A stretch of DNA of 64,000 nucleotides from contig CP154956.1 of the NCBI GenBank assembly GCA_039621445.1, forward strand, positions 51,211,204-51,275,203, read 5' to 3'. Source of the stretch: Euglena gracilis (Eukaryota > Euglenida > Euglenophyceae > Euglenales). The notes beneath the pieces were generated by a model. It saw only the letters and a program-made list of their open reading frames with translations, did not search any database and was not told the DNA's origin. The translations under genes were made by a program, and so were the position numbers. This document shows positions 12,280 through 22,842 of this stretch, in pieces. Every line of letters begins with the position of its first letter. The first letter of the stretch is position 1.

Positions 12280-13059
12280 AGCACCCCCCCCTTTGTCGTA
12301 CAATTGGGTACCCCCCCAAGCCCAATGAACACTAAAATGACAATCTAGACGGTCCGGACGGGGGGAGTTCATTGGACATGGCTGTTCACTTCTGTCACCT
12401 TCTCAGTGTAGCCTTGAAACGTGCATAAACAGTGCACGCGTAATCGCTCAACAATGAACGGCAAATGCGTATCCGTTTGTTTTCAGGTGGTCAAACGGAA
12501 AGCTGGCGAAGCGACAAAGAATGAGAGTGGCGACCTCCCTCCTTTGATCCCTCCCTTGATCCCTCCCTGACCGTTGCCATCAAAAAAAGTATATGGTGAC
12601 AATCTAGACGGTCCGAACACCCCCTGTTCATTGGGCAAGGGTGTTCATTGGGCTTGGGGGGGAGGTACCTGCAACCTGCGACCGGGGGGGGGGTGTCGTT
12701 AAACCCCCCTAACCTGCAACCTGCGACCGAGGGGTGGTCGTTTTGTGGGGATGGTCGTTGTTCACAGTATTGACCGAAACCAATGGGGGCCCGAACTGTC
12801 CAAACCGAAAGCCAAAGGGCCTTGTACAACAGCGGAGGCTTTCTAGCCATCACTATGGGTGTACAAAACATGAGCGGCTAAAAGGCGACATACATGGATG
12901 CATCTTCATACAACCTCAAAAAAATCCAGCATCTTTTTTTTTGGTCCTGACCTGCAACCTGCAACAAGGGGGGTGGTTGTTAGACCCCCCAACCTGCAAC
13001 CTGCGATTGGGGGGTGGTCATTATGGTGGGGTGGTCGTATGACAAGGGGGGGTGGAGGG
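12280..13059. mobile_element. poly-C-ended element inside dispersed repeat (copy 5, with empty site elsewhere)
   Basis: Left end AGCACCCCCCCCTTTGTCGT; right end GACAAGGGGGGGTG plus GAGGG, bordered by TA at 12278-12279 and 13060-13061. The related copy at 62508-63412 has no such sequence: its TTAAACC continues straight across the site. The interior holds CCTGCAACCTGCGACC motifs and a nested second element (12311-12665). Confidence 0.8.
12311..12665. mobile_element. nested poly-C-ended TA-flanked element (copy 6)
   Basis: Inverted ends CCCCCCCAAGCCCAATGAAC and, reverse strand, CCTCCCCCCCCAAGCCCAAT, flanked by TA at 12309-12310 and 12666-12667. The host element resumes its CCTGCAACC sequence right after it. 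The interior contains two copies of a GACAATCTAGACGGTCCG motif. Confidence 0.85.
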
Positions 13060-13669
13060 TAAACCAAACAGCGCCAAAAATCAACACAAATTTCGACTCA
13101 GATTTTGGCCGATCCGACGATCGAGCGTATCTCTGGCTGCGTGCAACGTTAGGGTACCAAGGTGCCCCTCGTTCGAAAACTCTTTTCAACAGACGACCAG
13201 CGGTGTTCATCAGATTCTTCCATGCTGCACGGTACTCTATTTCCGAAACAGCACCAATTTTCACCAAGGATATCCACCCCACTGGTCCCCAAATGGCAAA
13301 TTTCATTGTGCTACATGGTTAGAACAGTCATATCAGGACCCCAGGGCCATTTTGGGGCACTTTTGATGACATTTTTAGGAATGACAAAACCGGCGTTAGG
13401 GACGCCGGGTTTTGGACAGAACTGGCTTCCCTAACCCTTTTTTTCGGACAGAACCGGCGTCCGGAAAACCCGTGGGGGGGGAAGTTGGAGTGGATTGAAT
13501 TCTACTGACATCTAAACACCAACATCTGATCCATCCTAAGCGTAGACAAAAGAATGCGGGCAAAATTTAATCACAGTGGGTTAAGAACGTGAAAGTCCTC
13601 ACGCTCAGGTGGTAAAGGTCAGATGGCATTTATAATCTGGCGAAGGCGGTCAAGCGAAGGCAGAGAAAA

Positions 13670-13795
13670 CCCTATTCCTAACCCTGACCGCAACCACATC
13701 CATAACCCCAACCCTAACCGTATCCCTTAACCCTGACCATAACCAAAACCCATCCATTACCGTATACCTGAACACGGACTAACCCTGAGACTCAC
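13670..13795. repeat. degenerate CCCTAA-like tract
   Basis: Units such as AACCCTGACC, CATAACCCC and ACCCTAACCGTATCCCTT resemble the tracts flanking the Mutator-like element. Confidence 0.6.
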
Positions 13796-14142
13796 CCCAG
13801 CCCAATGAAAATCCTTTCCTTATCCAAATCATTTGCATTATGGACATGGCATCAGCCTCCACCCAGCACGTTTTTTGAGTTTTTTTTCAAAAAAGGGGCT
13901 TTTTTAACAGTTTAAAGTCATTCCAATGTGTTCGCATGCATTTTCAGCCAAATTAAGAGAACCAAATTCTGGGGGGGGGGGCAGAGCGCTGGAGTGAAAG
14001 TGTGTGGCTTGAAAGTGAAAGTGAAGGGAGTGTTTGGAAGATACAAACACAAAACAGAGAATCCATTTCAGTGGTTAAAATCAGTTGATCAACTGGTTGC
14101 AAAAACTCAAAAAAAGTGCTCAGGACGTTTTCCTGCCTCAAT

Positions 14143-14422
14143 CAGGGGTTTTTTTTAAGACCGGGGGGGAGGGGGGGGTCCCACCCCCCCACCCACCCCC
14201 TGGGGGGGCCCCCGGCGGGGCCCCCGCGGGGGGGGGGGGTCCCGAGGGACCCACAAAAAAAAAATGGCCGAAAAATCGCGAAAAGTGCTAAAATAGATTT
14301 TTTTCGGCGCCTGCGGCGCCGAAAAGTATATCCCACCCCCCTCCCGGGGGGGGGGGGGGGGGGGCGCCCAGACCCCCCCCCCCTACCCCCCCCCCAGGGG
14401 TCCACGACTAAAAAAACCCCTG
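14143..14422. mobile_element. hAT-like miniature element with 8-bp target duplication
   Basis: Identical 8-bp direct repeats GCCTCAAT (14135-14142 and 14423-14430) flank ends CAGGGGTTTTTTTTAAGAC and, inverted, CAGGGGTTTTTTTAGTCGTG. An 8-bp duplication with CAGG termini is typical of the hAT superfamily. The interior is almost pure G/C runs plus a small GGCGCC hairpin and encodes nothing. Confidence 0.85.
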
Positions 14423-14430
14423 GCCTCAAT

Positions 14431-14943
14431 ACATTCCTTTACAAAAGCTACCGACATGAACAAATTCAGCAGGACCACAAGAGCGAAGTGATCTGTCCTG
14501 AATTTTATTCGACCAATGCATCTGGACGGAAATATGGAAATATGCCTTTTTTATGGTTTTGGCCTTCCTTGGCCAAATTTTTCTAGGAAGAATTTTGGCC
14601 GGTGATGCCTAATTTGATGAAATTCTCAGGCAGTTTCCGAACTTTGAGGAATAAAAATTTCAAATTTAGGGTCGGTGATTCTTAATTCGGCGTCAAAATC
14701 CCAATTTCAGGTGTCGGAATTCCTAATTTGTGGAAATTTTTCCAAAAATTTGGGTTTGGTGATTCCTAATTTGGCCACCGAAAATGTGGTGTTCCCCCCG
14801 TCACCCCCCCCCCCCGGGACCCTCCATTTTGGCCATTTTCGACCGTTTTTTTCAAAAGTTGTTGGCACTTTGTGCTGAAAACGTTTTTCAGTCCAGCGCA
14901 GCTTTGCAGGGCAGGGAAAACTTTATTACTGCTCATTTATTAC
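14431..14943. repeat. sequence with repeated GGTGATTCCTAATTTGG motif
   Basis: Four diverged copies of (G)GTGATTCCTAATTTGG between about 14600 and 14785. Inverse-strand versions of the same motif recur at 51110-51250, so this is part of a dispersed repeat. No gene. Confidence 0.4.
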
Positions 14944-14945
14944 TA

Positions 14946-15159
14946 CCACCCCCCCCCCTTTATTTGAGCACACCCACGGGCCAACGGACCCCCCAAATGC
15001 TCAAATAAGGGGGGGGGTCAAATAAGGGGGGGGGTCAAAAATTCCTTTAGAAAAAGGGCAAAAAAATTTTCGGCGCCTTCGGCGCATATGAAAAAAAAAT
15101 TTTCCCCGGACCCAAATGCTCAATTAAGGGGGGGGGTCAAATAAAGGGGGGGGGGGTGG
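14946..15159. mobile_element. poly-C-ended TA-flanked element (copy 7)
   Basis: Ends CCACCCCCCCCCCTTTATTT and inverted CCACCCCCCCCCCTTTATTT, with TA at 14944-14945 and 15160-15161. It is close kin of the element at 25901: both contain GAGCACACCCACGGG, CCAAATGCTCAAATAAGG and TTTTCGGCGC. Confidence 0.85.
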
Positions 15160-16509
15160 TACTTTATTGCTGGCTTATTACTTTATTACCCGGTTTATAA
15201 CCCGGGGGAGGGGTCCACAGCCCAGCTGGGAACTGCTGGCTGGAAAAAAGGTGCTGGCTGACTGGACCCCCCCGTCACCCGAACCACCCTTCTTGGAAAT
15301 CATAAGCGGTGACCAGCACACAGTAAATTGTGGTGATAGTATGTCTGGTCGGAAAACATTTTCGGCTTAAGTAATTCGCAAGTGATCAAGGAAAGCTGAT
15401 GATTGGATATAACGATCCCGGAGGTCGGGCCGACCATGGTTGGCCTGACCTGGCCGTTATCGACCACTGGAGGTTGGGCCGACCAGGTCGGCCCGACCTC
15501 CAATCAACCGCCCCCCCTTTGAAATTCAAGCCGGCCAAAATCACCCACACCAGCCTCATTCTGACGGCTCAGAATGAGGTTTTGAGACACACAAAACCAC
15601 ATAAGTTTTCAGAAGCCTGACTGGAATGCTTGTCACTGAAGAGTTCCCATCAGGAGATTCTTTGTGACCCCCGTCTGAGCATATGGGAAATGGTCGGCAG
15701 GGGCAGATTTTTTTAATGGTGCAGAGAAGAAAGAACATGTTGAAATAGCAATGAAAGGACTTTTAATCAAGGTATGATGAGACAAAATTCAGCATTGTAT
15801 TTTTTTGAGGGGGTGTGCTTTTGGAGTTTTGCTGAAAATCAGGAAACATTGACTGTTTTGGGCCTTTTTCCATTCTATCCCCCCAACGAAACCCCCAAAA
15901 ACGAGATGACCCCACAGTAGCAGATACGGTGCAATATGTTACTGCACACTATGTTGCGTATGTGCAATATGTATGTTGTGTGTTGGGGGGGACGCAACAT
16001 ATGGCCCCTCGGAAAACGAGACGGAAAAAAAACGTATTGGTGGAAAAATTTTCGACTTTGAAAAAGTCAGCATTTTACGCTGAACCAAAAAAACTGCCGA
16101 TTCTTGTCACTTTCACACTATTTTGGTCAACAAATGCATTTTTTTTGCAAAAGAAACAAACCCCCCAATGGGCCAAAATTTTTAAGTCCCCCATCAGCGC
16201 CGTTCAGCTTTCTGTTGCATTGTTCCCCATTGGGTGGCATGGAGGACCCAGACATTCATTTAGTGTATGGTGCCCCTTACTTGTGACCAGGGGTGGGATT
16301 CCCGCCTTGGTAAATGTCAATGTGGGGTCTCTGAAACCCCTAGTGTCCTCATCATCATTGATCATTGGATGAGTACCCACACCTCATCACCCAAGGGTTT
16401 TCTCTTGAGGCGGGTCCCTTGGGTGGAAAAAAAAGTGCGAAAATGGATTCGTTGGTTGCAGAAATGGGTCAGTTGAACGTGGGCAAAATTCGGTGAGCAT
16501 GTGATTTGG
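15160..16509. other. no gene seen; one imperfect palindrome
   Basis: 15416-15503 holds inverted GAGGTCGGGCCGACC-type motifs, also seen near 44790-44820. The rest shows no domain, RNA gene or strong splice signal. Confidence 0.35.
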
Positions 16510-16735
16510 GTGGAAAATGTGCAAAAATGGCAAAATGTGCAAAATTGGGCAAAAAATGCGCAAAAATGGAAGATGTGCCAAATTGGGCAAAAAAATGCGC
16601 AAAAAATGCCCCAAAATGGAAAATGTGCAAAAATGGGGGGGATGTGCAAAAAATGCGCAAATGCACATTTTTGAAAAATTGACAAAAATGTGCAAAAAAA
16701 TGCGCAAAAATGCGGAAAAATGCGCAGCGCATTTC
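16510..16735. repeat. low-complexity ATGTGCAAAAATGG-type repeat
   Basis: Irregular repeats of TGTGCAAAAATGG / ATGCGCAAAAATG. Open on both strands because of composition; not coding. Confidence 0.6.
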
Positions 16736-16799
16736 CCCCCCTGTAGTTTCGCAGGGGGGGGTCCCCCCATCCCCCCCTCCTCTGCGGGGTATTTTAGGA

Positions 16800-17140
16800 C
16801 CCTCTTGAGGCTTAATATAAAAATTTGCGCCCAAATGCATGGGTTCCGGCCCAAAAACAGTTTTTCTGGGTCCGGGAAACATCGTTTCGGGCAATTTTTT
16901 TTCCGATTTTTTTTCGAATTTTTTTCAACCTTTTTAACCCAAAAATAGCCTAAAACGGCTAAATCAGGCCGAAACTGTACAAAATGGCCCAAATTGGCCA
17001 AAGAAATGGCCGTAACTCGGCCATTTCTTTGCTGGACGGGGAGTTGCGGGGAAATTAAAATACCCTTAGATAGGGCTTCAAAAGGCTTCAATTCAGGTCG
17101 CTGGACGTTTCCTTTGACTCCCCACCATTTTCGAGAAATC
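16800..17140. repeat. dispersed repeat related to 60.4-61.1 kb
   Basis: Shares CAGTTTTTCTGGGTCCGGGA, GGCCGTAACTCGGCC and GGGGAGTTGCGGGGAAAT in the same order with 60380-61060, including the A/T-rich CGATTTTTT tail. No coding evidence. Confidence 0.65.
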
Positions 17141-17158
17141 GATTTTTTTTGACCCAAA

Positions 17159-17320
17159 TTTGGTGTCCACATGTGAACCACAAATATTTTTTTGGTGTTT
17201 ACTAGGTGAACCACAAAAAAATTTTGGTGTCCACAGGTGAACCACAAAAAAAATTTGGTGTCCACACGAGAACCACAAAAAATTTGTGTGTATACCAAAA
17301 AATTGGTGTGCAAACCACAA
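17159..17320. repeat. imperfect tandem repeat, about 37-bp unit
   Basis: Four to five diverged copies of a unit containing TTTGGTGTCCACAGGTGAAC followed by CACAAAAAAA. An open frame on the minus strand arises from the repeat. Confidence 0.7.
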
Positions 17321-18672
17321 AATGACAACCTTGGTCCCATTCCAAAGCCCAACTACCCTCCCCGTGCCACCCCCCCCCCCAAACCCAAAAAATATATAAA
17401 TATAAAATATTATAAAATATTTTGGTTTTTGGGTCTCACAGTGCCTGGAGGGCGGCCACTTTGGGGGGGGGGGGGATAAAACCCAAACCTCCAGCCAAAC
17501 ACCCAAATGTGAAAAACGGTACTTGTCTGTTGGTCAATCCACGCCAAAACCACTCGATCCGCACCCTTTCTTCCCCTATGCTTTGATGACGTCCTACTAC
17601 GCAGATGCTGACGACCTCATGATGTCATTCCTGGGTCACGGTCATCATTTTAGCTTGCTCATGACGTCACACATCCTGTTTTGCATTGAAAGTGGTCATT
17701 CCTGTTGAATAGGGTGGAATCGGGTGTGGATCGACTAACAGAATTGATGCACTGGTGTGGATCCACTAACAGACAAGTACCTGAAAAACACCTTGGCAGA
17801 GCCCCTGCCCCACTGCCCTCCCTGCCCAATTAGGCAAATAAGATATCTGCAACAGCCCATTCGCCTGATGGGGGTAATGTCAGGTTTTTTGGAGTTTGGC
17901 CTGCCCCCCCCCCCTACAACCCCCCTTGGGAGGCCCAATCGGACATTAAGGGGGGGGACAGCAAGGCCATACCAAAGGAATTTCATTGACCCGGCCAAAA
18001 AACTCCCCTGTCATCCAGGGCCTGGGGACAATTAGGGGGGGGGGGTGAGGATTTGAGGCCTGGAATTCAGGGGTCGAATCGTCTGAATGCCCATGGTCGA
18101 AAACTCTGGCCTCGCTCAGGCCCCAGGGTTGATGAGGTGTGTCACGAGGGTCGGTTGGTGGTGGATCAAGAAATCCCCTGGCTGCCAAATAGAGGCAGCG
18201 CGGTTGTCGTGAAAGTTGAGGTGGGCAAGGGATATCCAGCGTCAGGCTATTTTTGTTGGGATTGTGAATGTGAATTCCCAATGAAAATAGGAATGCAGGC
18301 AGGAACCAAAAGAAAACAGCTGAATGAACAACCCAGATCACAGATACGAACACTGAAGTTCATCTTAACATTTGTCCATAATAATCTTATTACCGTTTCA
18401 GAGAAAATTCGCTCACTGTCACAGGCCCACACTGCTTCAACTGATCACATTCTAAGAAACCCAAAATCATAAACCACACAAATGAGCCTGGAAGTTGAAG
18501 GTTGGGAAAGATGGTGTACTGTTCACAAAATAACCAGTATTTGGATAAAAGTAATTCGGAGAAACTCCAGGGTAGCTTGTTCCTGGCCAAACAGGGCTTG
18601 TAAACTGCATCGTCGACAACTGGAAGTGAAGGAAAGAGTGCACGCGCGAGAGCCTATCGAGGCACCTCCTAA
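17321..18672. other. no gene seen
   Basis: Contains G/C runs at 17460-17475, 17905-17960 and 18030-18050. No protein domain is recognisable on either strand. Confidence 0.35.
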
Positions 18673-18683
18673 TTTTAATCCTC

Positions 18684-19034
18684 CGTGCCGTGCCGTGCCG
18701 TGCCGTGCCGTACCGTGCCGTGCCGTGCCGTGCCGTGCCGTGCCGTGCCGTGCCGTGCCGTGCCGTGCCGTGCCGTGCCGTGCCGTGCCGTGCCGTGCCG
18801 TGCCGTGCCGTGCCGTGCCGTGCCGTGCCGTGCCGTGCCGTGCCGTGCCGTGCCGTGCCGTGCCGTGCCGTGCCGTGCCGTGCCGTGCCGTGCCGTGCCG
18901 TGCCGTGCCGTGCCGTGCCGTGCCGTGCCGTGCCGTGCCGTGCCGTGCCGTGCCGTGCCGTGCCGTGCCGTGCCGTGCCGTGCCGTGCCGTGCCGTGCCG
19001 TGCCGTGCCGTGCCGTGCCGTGCCGTGCCGTGCC
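18684..19034. repeat. TGCCG pentanucleotide microsatellite, about 70 units
   Basis: About 350 bp of uninterrupted (TGCCG)n with a single G-to-A change near 18711-18713. Flanked by identical TTTTAATCCT direct repeats at 18673-18682 and 19037-19046. Because 5 is not a multiple of 3, all frames are open on both strands (PCRAV-type repeats); none is a gene. Confidence 0.97.
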
Positions 19035-19046
19035 TATTTTAATCCT

Positions 19047-19660
19047 GCACCACAACCCATGGAGCAAAACAGCCCAAGCTGACATCACTCCCTAATACAC
19101 CACCCAAGGACCAAGGACCAAGGACCAACACACATGCCATCCAATGGAAAGATCAGAGCAACACATACCCCCTTGGCACTATGTATATGGAAGATGAGCC
19201 TCGATCATTTCCACTAACCTCTCACAAAGTCAACGAACATCTCTCTTTGTAGAGAACCTCAGTATTCTGCTTGTGTACACGACGTTGACCTCTATAAAAA
19301 AAAATCCCACAGGCCCTACGACCCCCAGGCGTTCGCTCCCAGTTGCCACTTCTGAAGCGACCCCCATATAAGACCGACCCCCACATTCTGAGCAACCGCA
19401 CATTTACACATATGGTCTTAAAGTTGACATAATAATAATACACCAGCTTTCAACAATTGGTTCCGATCTTTTTTTGCCAAACGGTTTCAAGAATATGTCA
19501 TTGTGGGCTAATACCTGCGTCTTAAGCCCTCAAGCAAAAGAGAACTGATTTTTTGACTGAATTTGAATTGGGTTTGTCTAGGTGAAAGAAGGGAGTTATT
19601 TTTATCATTATATTTTTTTGGTATGGACAAAGATTGCATGACAAGTCCGTGTACCCCCCC
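19047..19660. other. no gene seen; small AAGGACC repeat
   Basis: A short tandem AAGGACC array lies at about 19105-19125. Otherwise nothing recognisable. Confidence 0.4.
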
Positions 19661-20153
19661 TCAGACTCAGGACCATACATCTCTCTGAGGTTTTGCGAAC
19701 CCCCCCCGGGGGGGCGGCTGCAGCCAGCCCCGATTTGGGCCCAGCCCAGCCGCAGCAGCACCCCCCCCCCGGGGGGGTGCTGCTGGCCCAGCTAGCCAGC
19801 CCCTTTTTTGGGGGGGGTCCAGCCCAAAATTTTTCGGCGCGAAGCGAAAAAATTTGAAGAACTATTTTCAAAAGTGGCCAAAAATGGGGTTTGGGGGGTG
19901 TTTGGGGCATTTTTGGGGGGTTTCAGATGCATCATTTTTCAAAACTGTGTCATTTTTGGGTCATTTTTGGGCATTTTTCCGATTTCAGTCCAGCTCGCCC
20001 TGGTTCGGGTCCAGCCGGGGTCCAGCCCCCCCCCCCCCCCCCGGGGGGGGGGGCGGGCTAGCCAGCCCAAATTTCTAGCCAGCCCAAATTTCTAGCCCTA
20101 GCCCAGCAACCCCCCCCCCCGGGGTCCTTAAAGAGATGTATGATCAGGACAAA
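19661..20153. mobile_element. element with inverted ends around CATACATCTCT
   Basis: Inverted arms (19661-19691 and 20126-20153) share CATACATCTCT and TCAGGA/TCCTGA-type sequence. The interior (19690-20110) has TTTTGCG, GCAGCCAGCC, GCTAGCCAGCCC motifs and long G/C runs, and recurs at 43143-43480. Likely a non-autonomous DNA element; the superfamily is unclear because no target duplication was identified. Confidence 0.55.
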
Positions 20154-20337
20154 GTCGGTGCACCCTACGACAGACTCAGAGGTGACAAAGTCCGGGGGGG
20201 GGGGGGCGGACTTTGTCCTGAGTCCGGTGTACCCCCCATCAGTGGTCCACCACTGGGACTAGCGGTGTCGGAACAAATTTTTCCCGGGGGGAGGGGGCGA
20301 CATCGGTCCTAATTGTAGCAAGGCAAGGGAGGGGGCT

Positions 20338-20681
20338 GTGGTCAACTATTGGGCCAGCGCAAACGTCGCCGACCGCAAGGTGTTTTTGCTGATGAACTCT
20401 TCAAGGAGGAGTTCCAAATTCAACGCCCAAAGTTCCTCTTTCTATTGCAAACAGCCAAATGGTTCAAGCGTGCTTGCCCCATCTGGGCACGAAGGTACGT
20501 TTTCAAACGGCGGAGGGTTGAAAAGGAGCGTTCGGCAGTTGCAGAGGTCACGTGGATGGTTAGGCAGAGCCTCGCCAACAAAATAACCAACGGGAGAACC
20601 GAGCGAATTGCTGCCCACAGGCTTTATAGGTACATTTTAAGGAGGAAAACTGGACTGGATTTACCAAAGCATGTGTTGTGA
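20338..20681 (+). CDS. hypothetical basic protein, about 110 residues
   Basis: The open frame ends in DLPKHVL. Composition is balanced and strongly basic (an RKRRR cluster near the start, KRRRVEKER in the middle, LRRKTG near the end), unlike the homopolymer-derived frames around it. No domain recognised. It lies just beside the RNase H end of the Ty3/gypsy remnant but on the opposite strand. It could be a transposon-derived Gag fragment or a host exon; the start codon is uncertain. Confidence 0.3.
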
Positions 20682-20905
20682 AAACATTTTTTGTGCATCC
20701 AACAAAAGGGAAGAAAACGAGGAAAAACATCATAAAAATGTGCAAAAATAACCTCATTGCATTCATGCATTCATTCCCTCCATGGGGGGCATGGCATTTT
20801 GACTAATTGAACAATTTGCATAATGATAATAGAATAAGTATTTGACCCAAGATCACAAGGAAAAGGGGGAAACCCATCCTGGTTCTAGGCGCAGTTTGAA
20901 GAAAA

Positions 20906-21516
20906 TCAACCACGTCCGCAAATGTTCTCAGTTCTACTCCCCTTGTTTGCATATGTCATGCAACATTTGGCGCTCAAATTGAAGCGTTGTGGGCTGAAAA
21001 TTTGTTGAATTCGGAAATCTAGTTGACCGTCCATTCTTGCAAAGGCCTCACTTGCAAGTCGATCGATTTCAATTCCGGTCTTCTCATCAAATGCGTTTCT
21101 CGAAAGGTAGTCGCACAATTTGTTCTTTGCTCCCAGTAGGTGGAAAAATGATGTTCGAATTTGGCACAAAAATGTGTTGCCGCTTGGCTGTCACAAAACC
21201 ATATGATTGGCATTCCGGAGACAATCCTAAATTGTGCCCCGATCGTCAAAATTCCCACGAGCAACTCCTTTTGGTAAGTGTCATGTTTGCTCCTCGTTTC
21301 ATTCCACTTCCAATTCCAATGTCCAAGTGGAACGAGTCGACAATTTTGGGGGTACGAATGCTTCAACGAACCGTCGGAATTTAATCCTTCAACCCGAAAT
21401 TCTTCCGGAATTTGCTCTCCGTCAAGTTTTTGAAATTGGAAAAGCGAAGCTCCTCCTCCAATGTCGCTCGCATCAGTGATCAAAATCATTTCATCGTCTC
21501 TTCGTGTACGCCCAAC
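20906..21516 (-). pseudogene. Ty3/gypsy-type RNase H and tail (pol block A, distal part)
   Basis: RNase H-like domain of a Ty3/gypsy pol. Visible signatures: an LITDASD start with the first catalytic Asp, a KELLVGIL segment with a Glu, then WFCDSQAATHF with the next Asp. A frameshift near 21130 moves the reading frame, after which HLLGAKNKLCDYLSRNAF and QLDFRIQQIF continue. In active relatives this region degrades the RNA of the RNA:DNA hybrid. The block ends near 20906, right where an integrase should follow, but the integrase is elsewhere (24046-24413). Confidence 0.8.
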
Positions 21517-21953
21517 CAGGGCTGCATAGAGGTAGAGGTAGAGGTCAAAGGCCTCTACCTCTATGTCAACCACCTCTTCCTCTACCTCTACCTCTATGTC
21601 ACCTCTATGTCTGTAAAATGTACCAAAATGGCCTCAAAAAGGGTCATAAAACACCCCATCTGCTCGGAAATGGCAATTTTGCATGAAAAACACATGCAAA
21701 ATGGCGAGGGGATGAGAAACAACATGTGGGTTGGTGATTTTGAAAGTTGTTGGTGCAGTTATGTGACCACATTGAGCAATTCTGAAAACCTTTCATGTAT
21801 TTCTCCTTTGCTTGCAAAAAAAATCCTTTATTGGGTCATTTTCCTTTGGTTTTTGCATAGAGGTGACATAGAGGGATAGAGGAGGTTGGAAAACCTCTAC
21901 CTCTACCTCAACCTCAACCTCTACCTCTATCCCTCTACCTCTATGCAGCCTTG
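21517..21953. mobile_element. hAT-like element with GAGGTA-rich hairpin ends
   Basis: Inverted ends CAGGGCTGCATAGAGGTAGA and, reverse strand, CAAGGCTGCATAGAGGTAGA, directly flanked by GCCCAAC on both sides (21510-21516 and 21954-21960). The 7-bp match is probably a decayed 8-bp hAT duplication. It interrupts the gypsy pol between the RT connection and RNase H. No transposase is encoded. Confidence 0.8.
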
Positions 21954-22167
21954 GCCCAACGTTTTCACGTTTGCCAATTTCTTCTTCATTTCCTCGAGCT
22001 TTGCTTCATCGTCCTTCGACCATGACCACACACAATTTTCCTTCAACTTGTCCGTCAATTGTGCCATTGAAAACGCAAAATTTGGAATATGTCTTCGGTA
22101 AAAGTTTGCCGCACCAAGAAATGCTCGTAAATCGGAAAGTGTTTTCACTTTGCTCCTCAAAATGGCT
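21954..22167 (-). pseudogene. Ty3/gypsy RT thumb/connection segment
   Basis: Minus-strand peptide includes TLSDLRAFLGAANFYRRHIP, the segment after the RT catalytic domain in Ty3/gypsy elements (LR-FLG--NYYRRFI pattern), followed by LTDKLKENCVWSWSKDDEAK. It sits between two insertions (21517-21953 and 22168-22483) in the expected pol order relative to the neighbouring pieces. Confidence 0.85.
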
Positions 22168-22483
22168 CCCGGATCTGGCCTGGGGGGGGGGGTTGTGGGC
22201 AGACCCTAGGGTCTGCCCACGGTCGCCAAAGGTCGCCAAAGGTCGCTATGGGTATTTCCTACTCAGTCTTTTTTGCATTGTAGCGGCGTAGGCAACTGTT
22301 CCAGGGCCCTAAAAAAAAAAATCCCTTGTGTGTGCAACACCTTTTGTGTGTATGTTGCGCTAATTTGCCGTGGAGCGCATTTTTTGACATCGACCCACCC
22401 ACGACCTTTGGCGACCATGGCGACCTTTGGCGACCCTAGGGTCTGCCCACAACCCCCCCCCCCCCAGGCCAAATCTACCCCCC
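22168..22483. mobile_element. inverted-repeat element with 13-bp flanking duplication
   Basis: Inverted arms of about 45 bp contain GGCCTGGGGGGG, TTGTGGGCAGACCC and CTAGGGTCTGCCCAC. Flanked by direct 13-bp copies of CCTCAAAATGGCT (22155-22167 and 22484-22496). It interrupts the gypsy RT coding region. The interior contains GGTCGCCAAAGGTCGC motifs. The 13-bp length does not fit the common cut-and-paste superfamilies. Confidence 0.75.
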
Positions 22484-22842
22484 CCTCAAAATGGCTTCGA
22501 CCGGGGTCCAAACCCCCCAACCGATGGTGTAGCCCAAATAATCAAGTTCGGTTTTCATGAATTCACACTTCGAGAGTTTTATTCACACATTGTTTTCCAA
22601 ACATGTCCTCAAAAATTCTTCCAAGAGTTTCAAATGATCGCTCTCACTTTTTGAACCGATTCCACAATCATTGAAGAATGCTCCACAAAATCCCGTGTCC
22701 AAAATTGGTTTCATTTCATTCTTTGATTTTGACCTTTCCACACAATACCTCCATCATTTCTTGGAACACACCCGGCGCTTGTTGCAAACCAAAAGGCATA
22801 CACAACGGCATGGGGTTTTGTCCTGTTGTTCATTTTTTGGTA
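22484..22842 (-). pseudogene. Ty3/gypsy RT, motif B to C part, inactivated
   Basis: In shifting minus-strand frames: MPFGLQQAPGVFQEMM (RT motif B), then FCGAFFNDCGIGSKSE, where FFND stands at the YxDD catalytic position so the first Asp is lost, then LSKCEFMKTELDYLGYTIG. Between the residues just after the insertion at 22843 and motif B, the segment that should carry the motif A Asp is missing. The enzyme cannot be active. Confidence 0.85.

Larger units (their letters stand above)
11905..13475. repeat. dispersed repeat, copy A (interrupted)
   Basis: Starts with a GGACGCCGGGTTC / GAACCGGCG inverted motif, ends near CCGGAAAACCCGTGGGG, and corresponds along its length to 62508-63412. Shared segments include CTTCGGTCAAAGGACACTC and GAAAGCTCTTTTCA(T/A)CAGACGAC. 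This copy carries the insertion at 12280-13059, which copy B lacks. It seems non-coding; the open frames do not match between copies. Confidence 0.8.

Noticed and set aside
16387-17352. A 321-residue minus-strand open frame
   Set aside because: Its sequence is Phe/Cys/His/Ile-rich because it reads low-complexity GCAAAAATG repeats and a 37-bp tandem repeat; no domain.
18482-19095. Long open frames of PCRAV / RHGTA repeats on both strands
   Set aside because: They are the automatic translation of a pentanucleotide microsatellite, open in every frame; no start context or domain.
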